Source of the DNA: Bog-950 sp046329515
Lineage (GTDB): Bacteria; Bacteroidota; Bacteroidia; Chitinophagales; LD1
DNA: 64,000 nucleotides
Assembly: GCA_046329515.1 (NCBI GenBank)
Contig: JAXLUM010000001.1
Span: 992,001 to 1,056,000, forward strand
Direction: 5' to 3'
The notes under the pieces: model-generated
Database searches by the model: none
What the model saw: only the letters and a program-made list of their open reading frames with translations
Told to the model about the DNA's origin: nothing
In this document: in pieces, positions 42,141-51,916 of the stretch
Numbering within the stretch: position 1 is the stretch's first letter
Layout: the number at the start of each line of letters is the position of its first letter
Translations under genes and position numbers: made by a program

Positions 42141-45038
42141 TCAAAATTTGAGCGGGAAACTAAGCTTTGCTTCGGTTCCGCTTGTCACGCCATTGTCATA
42201 TATTTCTTTTATTATGACGTTTGCACTGGTACCATACATTTGGTTAATCAATTCAATACGTTTTTTAAGGTTGTTAACTGCAGTACTTTCATGAAATTTA
42301 TTTTTCTGTTCTTTTTTGGCTGAAAGCCCAACCCCATTATCCCTTATAGTACAAATAAGCATATTATTCTCCATCGCAAACTTAACTTCTATTATGCCGC
42401 TTCTGCCTGATGGGGTTATGCCATGCAAAATGGCATTCTCTATCATAGGCTGTATCATCATTGGCGGTACTTTTAACTGGCCGGGGCGTATTTCCGGCGA
42501 AATCTCAAAGGTGTAACTTACCTTATCTTCAAAACGCATCTTTTCTAACTGAAGGTAAAGCTGTAACGACTGTATTTCTTCTTCAAGCGTTATAAATGGA
42601 TGTTTTGAATTTTCCAGTATACGCCTTATAAGTTGCGAAAATTTGCCCAAAAAGTTCTGTGCCTGCTTTCTGTCATTATCCCCCAGGAAAGATTGTATGG
42701 AATTTAAAACATTAAAAATAAAATGCGGGTTCATTTGCGAGCGTAAGGCCGCCTGTTCTGCTTCCATTACCTGCAGCATGGTTTCTGCTTTAATCTGCCT
42801 GTTTTGGTAATATAGGTACACAATCAATAAAACTATAAGCACTACCAGCACTATTATTAAAACCGCAAACCACGTTGTTTGGGTATAATGTTTGGGAATA
42901 GTAAAACGAATAATGAAGGGAGCAACAGAAGTATCGCCAATACTACTTTTGGCAGTTATCCTGACTTTATAATCTCCGGGTTCCATAGCAAAAAAAGATA
43001 TTCGCCGCAAACGGCTGGTACCGCTAAAACTGTTTTTGCCTTCTACCACATAGTTATAGGTTATTTCGCCCAGTGCCTTGTAGTCAAGCCCTGTCATTTC
43101 AAATACAATGTTATTCTCATTATATTTTAAGTGTTGCAAAGCACTTGTATCCTGTGTCTGTCCGTTTATTGTTAACAGCGTTAGGTAAATGGGAAAACTT
43201 CCTTGTTTTTTTTCAATCAGACTTTCCTTAAAATGGCAAAGGCCGTTATTGGTAGCTAGCCATATTTCACCATTAAAGAAATCGATGTCATTTATTTCGT
43301 TGCTTGACAGTCCATCCTTTCTGGTATAATTTATAAAAACCGGTTTGCTCTTACCATCAGGGTTAAATTTCAGATGAGAAAGGCCTGAATAAGTGCCTAT
43401 CCAGAACGAGGAATCATTTTCGGGATAAATACATTCCAGAAGGTTTGAAATCATCCCATCTGCTTCTGTAAGTTGAATTCGTTTTGTACCTTTAGTTAAA
43501 ACCATCCCCTTACCTCTACTCGCAATTACTAACCAACCTGATGTCGTTCTTTTTAAATCGGTTACTCGTATATCATGTAATAAAGAATCGCTGAAGTAAT
43601 AGTTTATACTGCTATCCTTATATAAATACAAACCTTCATTAGTGCCTAAAAATATTCCCTGACCGGCAACATAACGAACAGTGGGTGTTCTGATACTGAA
43701 ACCGTGGTTAAAGGAGCAATAAACAGTTTTGTCATCATCTATAATGGCAAAGCCCTGGTGGGTGCCCGCTACTAACCGGTTTTTGCCGGGTAGAGTATCA
43801 AGGGCCAGCGGTGCAGCATAACATTTGCACGCAAAGTTGATGTTGCCATAGTAACCGGAGGTTTGAACTTTGTTGTTGCGTACAATGATGTCTTCGATAC
43901 GGGACTGAATATCGTTGTATTCTCTGCTTGTTAAATGCGATGAAGGACTCAGGCTGTAAAGCCTGTTTTTATCACTTCCTATCAGCAGCTCAGTGGGTGT
44001 AGGTAAAAGGGACAATGCCTTTGTTGCAATTGTGTTAGTTCCTAACGCATCAAGTATAATTGAACGAAAGTGAATGCCCGGAACAAAAAATACACCTGCC
44101 TCAAGTGTAGAAAACCAATAGTTGCCTTCCCTGTCTTCAAGAATACCTGTAACTGAATACGGGTCTAAAAAATGCAATTCGGTTTTAGTCTTGCTGTTGT
44201 ATGTATCCAGAAGTTCAGCTCCGCCTTTGTAAAAGCCCAACCATAATTTACCTGACGAGGTTTGAAACATACTGATAAGCCGGTTATCAAATTTCCTGAG
44301 CAGTTTACCGGTAGTGTCGTTGTTGTTTAATAAGTACAGATGATTATCAATATAAGCTGCCATGTTATTCCCGCTTAAGGGTAAAAAACCAAGATTACCA
44401 TAGTTGTTACCATTATAGTTAACTGCAGCGCTGTAAATAGGTTTGTTAATTGCCGTTCTAGGCTCATTAAGGCTGTATTCTGCTAAACTGAATACAGCCT
44501 TCTTACCAGAGGCTAAAAGATAATTAAAGTACAAATGCTGGTTGCTATAGATTTTCCTATCATTTATGGACCATAACAAAAAGGTATCCTTTGCAGTGCA
44601 ACCAAATTCTTCCAGTATTATATTAAGTAATAAGGTGTCTCCACAAAGTTCGTATGTGTAAATACTTTTTCGCTTCGATTTTTTTATAATCCAATCGTTT
44701 TGAGGATGCGGTTTAAATTCTTTGCCGTTAAAGGAGTAAATACCTTTTGAAAAGGTTTGAACCCAAAGAATGCCTTTATAGTCTTCTTTTATTTTAAATA
44801 TGGTGTTGTCCGGAAGCCCGTTATCTGTGTTAAACGTTTTAAAGCTATATCCGTCAAACATGGCAAGACCGTGGTCGGTGGCCATCCATATAAAGCCTTT
44901 GCTGTCCTGAAAAACATCATAAACCTCTGAACTGGGTAGGCCATCATCGGTGGTAAAGTGCTTATAGGAAAGCTCCTGCGCACTCACCCGGTAAATGCCG
45001 GTTAAAAGCAATAAAACAAGCAGAAGGCTGTTTTTCAT
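42141..45038 (-). CDS. Sensor histidine kinase, Reg_prop beta-propeller / LytS type
   Basis: 965 residues. Signal peptide (1-20, ending RVSAQ), then a periplasmic propeller of Reg_prop repeats (LPSSEVYDVFQDSKGFIWMATDHGL, LPDNTIFKIKEDYKGILWVQT), a Y_Y_Y domain (about 640-735, GLDYKALGEITYNYVVEG) and one membrane helix (about 742-766). The cytoplasmic LytS-type kinase has NPHFIFNVLNSIQ with the phospho-accepting His, MIQPMIENAILHGI, and a GHKL ATPase. It senses an external, probably glycan or envelope, signal and phosphorylates the LytTR partner. Unlike SusR-type hybrids, it has no fused receiver. Confidence 0.92.
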   Translation of the reverse strand: MKNSLLLVLLLLTGIYRVSAQELSYKHFTTDDGLPSSEVYDVFQDSKGFIWMATDHGLAMFDGYSFKTFNTDNGLPDNTIFKIKEDYKGILWVQTFSKGIYSFNGKEFKPHPQNDWIIKKSKRKSIYTYELCGDTLLLNIILEEFGCTAKDTFLLWSINDRKIYSNQHLYFNYLLASGKKAVFSLAEYSLNEPRTAINKPIYSAAVNYNGNNYGNLGFLPLSGNNMAAYIDNHLYLLNNNDTTGKLLRKFDNRLISMFQTSSGKLWLGFYKGGAELLDTYNSKTKTELHFLDPYSVTGILEDREGNYWFSTLEAGVFFVPGIHFRSIILDALGTNTIATKALSLLPTPTELLIGSDKNRLYSLSPSSHLTSREYNDIQSRIEDIIVRNNKVQTSGYYGNINFACKCYAAPLALDTLPGKNRLVAGTHQGFAIIDDDKTVYCSFNHGFSIRTPTVRYVAGQGIFLGTNEGLYLYKDSSINYYFSDSLLHDIRVTDLKRTTSGWLVIASRGKGMVLTKGTKRIQLTEADGMISNLLECIYPENDSSFWIGTYSGLSHLKFNPDGKSKPVFINYTRKDGLSSNEINDIDFFNGEIWLATNNGLCHFKESLIEKKQGSFPIYLTLLTINGQTQDTSALQHLKYNENNIVFEMTGLDYKALGEITYNYVVEGKNSFSGTSRLRRISFFAMEPGDYKVRITAKSSIGDTSVAPFIIRFTIPKHYTQTTWFAVLIIVLVVLIVLLIVYLYYQNRQIKAETMLQVMEAEQAALRSQMNPHFIFNVLNSIQSFLGDNDRKQAQNFLGKFSQLIRRILENSKHPFITLEEEIQSLQLYLQLEKMRFEDKVSYTFEISPEIRPGQLKVPPMMIQPMIENAILHGITPSGRSGIIEVKFAMENNMLICTIRDNGVGLSAKKEQKNKFHESTAVNNLKKRIELINQMYGTSANVIIKEIYDNGVTSGTEAKLSFPLKF

Positions 45039-45177
45039 GGGTGAGGTAAATATAGAGGCTTCAATGATTTTTTTTAATAGGAAAGGGAAGTGTCATCTTG
45101 TTGTCATTTTTATTAAAAATTACCAAAGGGAATACCATTACAACACTAATCTGCGTTATAACACTATAAGTGATGTT

Positions 45178-45561
45178 ATGATTAACCTGGTAGATAAAAA
45201 CATTGATAAAAACGGCCTGCAGTTAGCATGGCTTAGTTCGCTGCAAGCTTGTAATACACAACTGCTAACTATAAACGAAGTGGTTAACCGGTTTCGCGCC
45301 ACTGAATGGTTGGAAAGCCGTTTAGCTTTTCTGAATCATATAGGTGAGGATGGAGAGCGGCTTTCAGCAGAAATTAAAAAGCTGGAGTTAGAGATGGAAT
45401 CAGCGCACCAGCTTTTCCCGGAAACTAATGGTAACAAAGTACTTGGTTTTACTGATTTACTTAAACGCAACAGTTTAAGGAATAAAACGCGGCAGTTGGA
45501 GCAATCCGTATTCTATCTGCGTTTCAGACTCAATCAGTTTTTAGATGTGCATGATGCGTAA
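45178..45561 (+). CDS. Coiled-coil protein, function unknown
   Basis: 127 residues from the ATG at 45178. No signal peptide. Two helical stretches (EVVNRFRATEWLESRLAFLNHIGEDGERL; LRNKTRQLEQSVFYLRFRLNQFLDV) suggest a helical hairpin. No family recognised. Longer in-frame starts exist but enter the kinase gene's promoter region. Followed by a terminator. Confidence 0.5.
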   Translation: MINLVDKNIDKNGLQLAWLSSLQACNTQLLTINEVVNRFRATEWLESRLAFLNHIGEDGERLSAEIKKLELEMESAHQLFPETNGNKVLGFTDLLKRNSLRNKTRQLEQSVFYLRFRLNQFLDVHDA

Positions 45562-45596
45562 TAACTTTTATTGTCTTAATCAGGTTTTAGTGGTTA

Positions 45597-45632
45597 GATG
45601 AGTAATGGCTTCATTACTCATCTTTCTTTTTA
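45597..45632 (+). terminator. Terminator between coiled-coil gene and pyrF
   Basis: 11-bp stem GATGAGTAATG (45597-45607) with CATTACTCATC (45612-45622), then TTTCTTTTT. It contains the ATG at 45598 that would otherwise start pyrF, which argues for the GTG at 45643. Confidence 0.88.
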
Positions 45633-45642
45633 CATTAGCCCT

Positions 45643-46470
45643 GTGAACAGGCAGCAACTTTTTCAACTAATGCAACGCAAACAATCCATGCTTTGCGTGG
45701 GGCTCGATACCGATATCACATTAATTCCACCCCATTTATTAAAGTATGAGGACCCCATTTTTGAGTTTAACAAGGCTATTATTGATGCAACCATTGACTT
45801 AGCCGTTGCTTATAAACCTAACCTCGCTTTTTATGAAAGTGCAGGCCTAAAGGGTTGGCAAAGCCTTGAAAAAACTATGGCTTACTTGAATAAGCACAAG
45901 GGGGATATGTTTTCCATAGCCGATGCGAAACGGGGGGATATAGGCAATACGTCAAAGATGTATGCAAAAACATTTTTTGAGTGGCTTGATTTCGATTCTG
46001 TAACGGTTGCCCCTTACATGGGCGAAGATTCTGTGTCACCTTTTTTACAGTATAAGGAAAAGTGGGTCATTTTGCTTGGATTGACCTCTAATAAAGGGTC
46101 TGCTGACTTTCAGTTTATTGATTCCGCCGAAGGCAAATTATATGAACAGGTTATAAAGAAAGCCCAACAATGGGGCACACCCGATAACCTTATGTTTGTG
46201 ATAGGAGCTACCCATCCTGAACAGTTTAGGCACATTCGCTCCTTGGCGCCTGATAACTTCTATTTGGTTCCGGGTGTTGGGGCACAAGGGGGAGATGCTG
46301 AGAAAATTTGTGAAAATGGAATGAATGAAACCGGAGGCTTGTTAATCAATTCAGCCCGGCAGATTATTTATGCCTCTAAGGGTGAAGACTTTGCAGAAGC
46401 TGCCCGTAAGAATGCGGTTGAGTTGCAGCAGCTTACCCAAAAATTCCTGCAATCTATTTCCGCAACTTAA
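45643..46470 (+). CDS. pyrF: Orotidine 5'-phosphate decarboxylase
   Basis: 275 residues from the GTG at 45643 (an in-frame ATG at 45598 lies inside a terminator stem). Last step of UMP synthesis. The long type-2 OMPDC subfamily is shown by SMLCVGLDTD near the start, YKPNLAFYES, and the catalytic SIADAKRGDIGNT (Asp94, Lys96, Asp99). VPGVGAQGGDA binds phosphate. It has no pyr neighbours here and follows a strong terminator. Confidence 0.93.
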   Translation: MNRQQLFQLMQRKQSMLCVGLDTDITLIPPHLLKYEDPIFEFNKAIIDATIDLAVAYKPNLAFYESAGLKGWQSLEKTMAYLNKHKGDMFSIADAKRGDIGNTSKMYAKTFFEWLDFDSVTVAPYMGEDSVSPFLQYKEKWVILLGLTSNKGSADFQFIDSAEGKLYEQVIKKAQQWGTPDNLMFVIGATHPEQFRHIRSLAPDNFYLVPGVGAQGGDAEKICENGMNETGGLLINSARQIIYASKGEDFAEAARKNAVELQQLTQKFLQSISAT

Positions 46471-46507
46471 AAATTCTCATACTTTTAGAACTTAAACTCA
46501 CTCTAAT

Positions 46508-47266
46508 ATGATTAAGAAACTACTGGTTGTTTTCTTTCTTTTCGGCATAGTTGGTTTAACAACCACTAAGGCCCAGGGTTCAGGCGACCCGTTTGATGTG
46601 CAAATGCGTGTATATAAAGGCGCCCTGAAAAACTACGATTTACAGGCTGCCACTATAGCCTTGTATAATATGATAGCTATTAAACCTGAACGGGCGGATT
46701 TGAATGACTCCTTAGCCTTGTTGTACTTCGCGGGCGAACGTTATGCGCAGGCTTATTTAATTGGAGAAGAAATTTTGAAGAAAGACGGCGGCAGAAAAGA
46801 TATGCTGGAACTTGTTGCAGTTTCCAAGCAGAATCTTGGTTTGATTAAAGAGGCACTTGCTGATTACGAAAAATTGTATTCGGCTGATAAGTCAATTTAC
46901 TACTTATATCAAATGGCAACCTTGCAATATCAGTTAAAGCGATTTGGCGAGTGTATTGCCTCATTGGATAAAATTATTGCCGACCCGGCTTCAGCCCAGC
47001 AAAAGGTTAACATTCTAGTGCAGGGCGGTTCACAGGATGTGCCAATGAAGGCTGCCGCGCTTAACGTTAAAGGTATATGCGCTTTAGAAATGAACCAGGA
47101 GGAAATTGCAAAGGATAACTTTACAAAGGCCCTCGAAATTTCACCGGAATTTGTTTTGGCTAAAGGAAACCTTGATTTAATTGCAAAAAAGCAGGCTGAA
47201 GCAAAACAACCTTCAGTAAACAAAACTCCTTCTTCAACTATTAAAACTACTACTGCTCCTAAATAG
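46508..47266 (+). CDS. Secreted/periplasmic TPR protein
   Basis: 252 residues with a signal peptide (MIKKLLVVFFLFGIVGLTTTKAQG). Four or five TPR-like repeats follow (LIKEALADYEKLYSADKSIYYLYQMATLQYQLKRFGECIASLDKII; NVKGICALEMNQEEIAKDNFTKALEISPEF). The C-terminus is a low-complexity Pro/Ser/Thr/Lys tail. Likely a periplasmic scaffold. Confidence 0.75.
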   Translation: MIKKLLVVFFLFGIVGLTTTKAQGSGDPFDVQMRVYKGALKNYDLQAATIALYNMIAIKPERADLNDSLALLYFAGERYAQAYLIGEEILKKDGGRKDMLELVAVSKQNLGLIKEALADYEKLYSADKSIYYLYQMATLQYQLKRFGECIASLDKIIADPASAQQKVNILVQGGSQDVPMKAAALNVKGICALEMNQEEIAKDNFTKALEISPEFVLAKGNLDLIAKKQAEAKQPSVNKTPSSTIKTTTAPK

Positions 47267-47286
47267 GCAGTTAAATTATTTATGTA

Positions 47287-47316
47287 AAGGCGGACTTCAC
47301 AATCCGCCTTTTTTAT
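47287..47316 (+). terminator. Terminator after TPR gene
   Basis: 8-bp stem AAGGCGGA (47287-47294) with TCCGCCTT (47303-47310), followed by TTTTATTTT. Confidence 0.9.
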
Positions 47317-47371
47317 TTTCTAATGGTCCTTTACCTATATTCGGGTCCTTCAATATTGCTACAATCAGTTT

Positions 47372-48472
47372 ATGAAACACTTCCTGTTTTCCGCATTTAG
47401 TTTAATTCTGTTTTGTTCTCTTTCCTTTTCACAATCCGACACTCTTTATTTTAAGGACGGACAAAGCTTTGCCGGCAAAAAGGCAATGGTAGGGGCCTGC
47501 GCTACAGCCTTTGATAAAGAAGCTGCCGAGGTTGACGGAATGAAGTTCAATGGCACCGGCATTTGTTCATGTTTTTTTGAAGGCATGGCTGCACAAATGA
47601 CGCGCAAAGAATTTTTTAAAGCATTGGATGATGAGAAATTTTTAGATAAAATACAAAAGGATGAAAAGAGCCCTTTTTACAGTTTAATGTTTAGTTGTGT
47701 ACTATCCAATATGAGTACGGGTGATGATAGTAATAGTAAAAAGAGTTCGGACGCCGACCAAACAAAAGCAAAAAAGGATGGTGATGCCAAAAGTAAAACT
47801 GCAAATGGAGATAAGGACCTTTACCAAACCATGGTAACGGCTTGTACTGAGGCATTAGCTAAGGATGGTTCTTTTAAAACGTTGGGTATTGACGGCGACA
47901 TGTATTGCCGTTGCGCTATTGATAAAATACAAGAGAAGAATTTAAGTGTTGATAAGCTATTTGAATTGCAGGACCCCAATTCGCCCTTACTAAATGAGAT
48001 AGTAACACCATGTATTAATGAAGCTATGAAAGGGGGCGGTGCAATAGAAGAAAAGAACCCTAATGACATCCAGGGCTCTATATCGAAAGACGAAATTCCT
48101 GTGTCTAAAATTGGTTCTGTATCTCGGGTAAAGGTTAAAATCGGAAATGCTGAAAAGCTTTTTATCATTGATTCAGGGGCAAGTGTTGTTATGATTGGTA
48201 GCGATTTTGAGCGTGACCTGATATTTGATGGTGTAATTGCCAAAAAGGATTACCTGAGCGATAAAACCTATCAGATGGCAAATGGTGAAGAATTGACATG
48301 CCGCCGATTTAACTTGAATGGGTTGCAGTTAGGTGGTTTTACCGTTAATAACGTTACTGTAGCTGTAATTGATAAAAAGGATGTTAGTTTTTTGCTGGGC
48401 AAATCGCTTCTGGATAAGTTTACGCACTGGAGCATAAACAACCAAACTTCTAAATTGATACTGGAAAAATAA
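47372..48472 (+). CDS. Secreted retropepsin-like aspartic protease family protein
   Basis: 366 residues with a signal peptide (MKHFLFSAFSLILFCSLSFSQ). A Cys-rich region with two similar halves, about 40-125 and 150-235, follows (GACATAF...GICSCFFEG; TACTEAL...MYCRCAIDKI), separated by a charged low-complexity linker. The C-terminal 120 residues are a retropepsin-type domain with the catalytic LFIIDSGASVVMIG and a second strand SFLLGKSLLDKF. These single-domain proteases work as dimers; the substrate is unknown. The stop is three bases before the next gene's ATG. Confidence 0.75.
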   Translation: MKHFLFSAFSLILFCSLSFSQSDTLYFKDGQSFAGKKAMVGACATAFDKEAAEVDGMKFNGTGICSCFFEGMAAQMTRKEFFKALDDEKFLDKIQKDEKSPFYSLMFSCVLSNMSTGDDSNSKKSSDADQTKAKKDGDAKSKTANGDKDLYQTMVTACTEALAKDGSFKTLGIDGDMYCRCAIDKIQEKNLSVDKLFELQDPNSPLLNEIVTPCINEAMKGGGAIEEKNPNDIQGSISKDEIPVSKIGSVSRVKVKIGNAEKLFIIDSGASVVMIGSDFERDLIFDGVIAKKDYLSDKTYQMANGEELTCRRFNLNGLQLGGFTVNNVTVAVIDKKDVSFLLGKSLLDKFTHWSINNQTSKLILEK

Positions 48473-48475
48473 ACC

Positions 48476-49639
48476 ATGGACCTTTCTTATATACTTAATC
48501 AATTAGGAGAGGAGCGCGAACTGTATTACAATGCTATGTCGCCCCCTGTAATTCAAACAAGTAATTTTGTTGTGCGCGATGTGGCTGCTTTGCGTAAAGC
48601 ATTTGCCGATGAACAGACTTCGCACTTATACACGCGGGGGAATAATCCAACAGTAGAAATATTAAGAAAAAAACTGGCTGCACTTGCCGGTGCCGAAGAT
48701 GCGCTGGTTTTCTCAAGTGGGGTAGCGGCGGTAGCCGCTGCGGTTTTGGCTAATGTAAAAACAGGGGATCATGTGGTGTGTGTATCAAAACCGTATAGCT
48801 GGACCAATAAACTACTGAATAATTACTTATCGCGCTTTGGTGTACAGGTAACCATGGTTGATGGCACCTTAACAGAGAATTTTGCTAAAGCAACACAACC
48901 GAACACCACCGTTTATTTTTTAGAAACGCCCAATACCTTCACTTTTGAATTGCAGGACATTGAGGCTGTTGCCCGATTGGCAAAGCAAAATGGGATAATT
49001 ACCATTGTAGATAACAGTTATTGTACGTCTATAGGGCAACGGTGTATAGAATTAGGAGCCGATATTGAAGTGCATTCGGCAACAAAATATTATGGAGGCC
49101 ATAGCGATTTGGTGGCCGGAGTATTGATAGGCAACAAAGAAATGGTTAAACACATTTATGCTACCGAGTTACTAAACATAGGGGGCATAATTTCTCCGCT
49201 TGATGCCTGGCTTATGATTCGGAGTATGCGCACCCTGCCCGTTCGTATGGAGCGCATAAGAAAAACAACGGAGGCCGTTGTTGCTTTTTTAGAAAACCAT
49301 CCGCAGGTGGAGAGCCTTTACTATCCCTTTTCTAAATCCTTTCCGCAATATGATTTGGCACAAAAGCAAATGAAGTGGTGCGGTGGGTTGTTTACAATTA
49401 TACTAAAGGCAGATACTGTTGAAACAGTAGAAACTTTTTGCAATAGCCTTAAGGCGTTTTTGTTTGCGGTAAGCTGGGGAGGACATGAATCTTTATTAAT
49501 TCCTGCATGTAGTTTTCCGCAACCTGCAGGGGGCGAAAATCCTCAATTCCCATTCAATATGATTCGGTTTTATGTTGGTTTAGAAGATGTGGATTATTTA
49601 ATTGAAGATTTGAAACAAGCTTTCAAAAAAATCGAATAA
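48476..49639 (+). CDS. PLP-dependent trans-sulfuration-type enzyme (Cys/Met metabolism)
   Basis: 387 residues of the cystathionine gamma-synthase/methionine gamma-lyase fold. LYTRGNNPTVEILRKKLAALAGAEDALVFSSGVAA is the typical N-terminal block; Asp179 (VDNSYCTS) pairs with the cofactor ring, and Lys204 (HSATKYYGGHSD) forms the Schiff base. The later block AVSWGGHESLLIPA fits lyases and synthases alike. Reaction specificity cannot be fixed from sequence. Packed three bases after the protease gene and seven bases before the LRR gene. Confidence 0.88.
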   Translation: MDLSYILNQLGEERELYYNAMSPPVIQTSNFVVRDVAALRKAFADEQTSHLYTRGNNPTVEILRKKLAALAGAEDALVFSSGVAAVAAAVLANVKTGDHVVCVSKPYSWTNKLLNNYLSRFGVQVTMVDGTLTENFAKATQPNTTVYFLETPNTFTFELQDIEAVARLAKQNGIITIVDNSYCTSIGQRCIELGADIEVHSATKYYGGHSDLVAGVLIGNKEMVKHIYATELLNIGGIISPLDAWLMIRSMRTLPVRMERIRKTTEAVVAFLENHPQVESLYYPFSKSFPQYDLAQKQMKWCGGLFTIILKADTVETVETFCNSLKAFLFAVSWGGHESLLIPACSFPQPAGGENPQFPFNMIRFYVGLEDVDYLIEDLKQAFKKIE

Positions 49640-49646
49640 CCATGCT

Positions 49647-50333
49647 ATGCAGTTGAAAACCGTGACCCTGGCGCTGATTCTATTTTCCTGTTTTCATATC
49701 TCTTCAGCGCACGATTACACCTCCTTAGAAGAGGCATTAAAAAAACCTTCTGATGTAACCTCACTCAACTTAAGCGATAAAGGTTTAACGGCCCTTTCCG
49801 AAAGCATTGGTAAACTCACTAATCTTGAACGACTGAATGTTTCAGGTAATAAGCTCACTTACCTACCTAAAGCATTGTTTACGCTAAAAAAGCTTAGGTA
49901 TCTTAACGTTACCTCCAATAAACTTACTGCCTTGTCCTCTTCTGTAGGGTATTTAGTTAACCTTCAGGAATTGGAGATTGCCTTTAATTCTATTGCGGCT
50001 ATACCTAAAGAAATTGGGAAACTGCAAAAGTTAACCCGCCTTGCGGCAGCTAAAAACCCCTTAAAAGTTCTGCCTGTTGAATTTGGCCAGCTTTCATCCC
50101 TTGAAATAATTGACTTTAGTTACAATCAATTTACTTCAATTCCGTCCGCTATTAATAAGCTAAAGACGTTACGAACGGTTGATTTTAGCTTTAATAAGGC
50201 TTTGGCAGGTTTTTCAAAGGACATAAAGTTAATGGAAGGGTTGCGTTTATTGAATTTACGCAGTACCAAAATTTCCAATACGCAGGTAGAGGAATTAACA
50301 TGGCTCATTCCCGATTGCCAGATAGTGCTGTAG
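49647..50333 (+). CDS. Secreted leucine-rich repeat protein
   Basis: 228 residues with a signal peptide (MQLKTVTLALILFSCFHISSA). About seven 23-residue LRRs follow (LTNLERLNVSGNKLTYLPKALFTLKKLRYLNVTSNKLTALSSSV). They bind proteins or glycans in most families. No C-terminal sorting domain is visible, so it is probably periplasmic or lipid-free outer-surface material. Operon with its neighbours. Confidence 0.85.
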   Translation: MQLKTVTLALILFSCFHISSAHDYTSLEEALKKPSDVTSLNLSDKGLTALSESIGKLTNLERLNVSGNKLTYLPKALFTLKKLRYLNVTSNKLTALSSSVGYLVNLQELEIAFNSIAAIPKEIGKLQKLTRLAAAKNPLKVLPVEFGQLSSLEIIDFSYNQFTSIPSAINKLKTLRTVDFSFNKALAGFSKDIKLMEGLRLLNLRSTKISNTQVEELTWLIPDCQIVL

Positions 50334-50351
50334 TTTTTTATTTTCATACTT

Positions 50352-51623
50352 ATGGATGAAAACCTTCTCCATTTTGTATGGAAGTTCCGACTTTTTGCCG
50401 CTAATAATTTAACTACTACCACCGGTGAAAGTGTAGAAGTTATTCATCCCGGTATGCATAACCGCGATGCAGGTGCTGATTTTTCAAATGCTAAGGTGCG
50501 CATTAACAATGTGCTTTGGGCGGGCAACGTAGAGTTGCATCTTAAATCTTCTGATTGGTTCGCGCATAAACACCATATTGATTCAGCTTATGATAATATA
50601 GTGTTACACGTGGTATATGAAAATGATAAGCAATTAGCTAAACGTAAGAATGGAGAGGCGATACCTGTTTTAGAACTTAAAGACAGAATTAACCCCAATA
50701 CAGTTAGCCGTTTTGACGAACTTTCTAGGCGCAAAACTTCTATAGCCTGCAGAAGTTTTATTGCAGAGGTAAACTCATCCGTTTTAAACAATCACCTTGA
50801 ACGGATGTTGGTTGAACGACTTGAACAAAAGGTAAACCACATTATGGACCTTTTAAAGGAAAGCGGTAATGATTGGGAGCAGGTGATGTTTGTTTTGTTA
50901 GCCCGATACATGGGTGCCGGTATTAATAAGGAGCCCTTTGAATTGTTGGCTAAATCCTTACCTGTTAAAGTGTGGGCCAAACATTCAGCAGACCTTTTAC
51001 AGTTAGAAGCACTGCTATTAGGCCAGGCTGGTTTTTTGGCAGCAGACTTTGTGGACGGATACCCTAAGACTTTGAAAAAGGAATATAATTATCTGCGCAG
51101 GTTACATAATTTAAGTCCCTTACCTGCCCACCTTTTCAAGTTTTTACGGCTTCGCCCCTCTAACTTTCCAAGCCTTAGGCTGGCGCAGTTAGCCTCACTA
51201 CTGCATAAGGATGTTAAACTCTTTTCTCAGGTGGTAGAGGCGAAAAACGGTAAAGCTATCCGGGCTATTTTTAGCGGTGAGCCTTCTATATACTGGAAAA
51301 CCCACTATCAATTTGATAAGAAATCCGTTAACGTTAAATCGGCTATAGGCGATTCTGCAAAGGACATCCTTTTAATTAATGCCGTGGCCCCTTTACTGTT
51401 TGCCTATGGGCGGTATAAGGGCGAAGAAAAATATGCCGACAAGGCTATGAGTTTGCTGGAAGATTGCCGCGCCGAGGTAAACAGCATTGTTAAAGGCTGG
51501 AACGCCCTGGGTATAAAGGCTGATAGCGCCTACCAAACGCAGGCGCTTATTCAGCTGAAAACCGGCCATTGCGATAGATTTAACTGCCTGCAATGTGCGG
51601 TTGGCCATAAAATTTTGTCGTAA
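50352..51623 (+). CDS. DUF2851 family protein
   Basis: 423 residues, cytoplasmic. The start MDENLLHFVWKFRLFAANNLTTTTGESVEVIHPGMHNRDAGADFSNAKV is the DUF2851 signature, continuing WAGNVELHLKSSDWFAH. The C-terminus is Cys-rich (GHCDRFNCLQCAVGHKIL). The D-x(n)-E-x-H pattern recalls a restriction-endonuclease-like active site, but this is only suggestive. The family is widespread in Bacteroidota and has no known function. Confidence 0.85.
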   Translation: MDENLLHFVWKFRLFAANNLTTTTGESVEVIHPGMHNRDAGADFSNAKVRINNVLWAGNVELHLKSSDWFAHKHHIDSAYDNIVLHVVYENDKQLAKRKNGEAIPVLELKDRINPNTVSRFDELSRRKTSIACRSFIAEVNSSVLNNHLERMLVERLEQKVNHIMDLLKESGNDWEQVMFVLLARYMGAGINKEPFELLAKSLPVKVWAKHSADLLQLEALLLGQAGFLAADFVDGYPKTLKKEYNYLRRLHNLSPLPAHLFKFLRLRPSNFPSLRLAQLASLLHKDVKLFSQVVEAKNGKAIRAIFSGEPSIYWKTHYQFDKKSVNVKSAIGDSAKDILLINAVAPLLFAYGRYKGEEKYADKAMSLLEDCRAEVNSIVKGWNALGIKADSAYQTQALIQLKTGHCDRFNCLQCAVGHKILS

Positions 51624-51655
51624 AAGCTTTATCTTTAGAAAATAAAATCAGTGAA

Positions 51656-51883
51656 ATGAACCCCGTAAACAGCGTTAAGTTTTTAGTAGAACAAAACGTT
51701 TTTGGAGTTTGTGAAAGAATAGGCGAACGTTTAAAAATGCCGGCCAAGGACATCCGGTTATTTTTTATTTATCTCAGCTGTATTACCATGGCTTCGCCGG
51801 TTATAGTATATATGGTACTTGCTTTTTGGATGAAAATGAAGGACTACATCCGGGGCAAAAGAACCGCAGTTTGGGATTTTTAG
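51656..51883 (+). CDS. PspC-domain small membrane protein
   Basis: 75 residues. PspC domain with one strong helix: GVCERIGERLKMPAKDIRLFFIYLSCITMASPVIVYMVLAFWM, and a basic tail. PspC proteins sense or regulate envelope stress in proteobacteria; no psp operon is present here. Confidence 0.82.
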   Translation: MNPVNSVKFLVEQNVFGVCERIGERLKMPAKDIRLFFIYLSCITMASPVIVYMVLAFWMKMKDYIRGKRTAVWDF

Positions 51884-51916
51884 CGACGTAGTGAACATTT
51901 ATCGGGGCTTGTAAGC

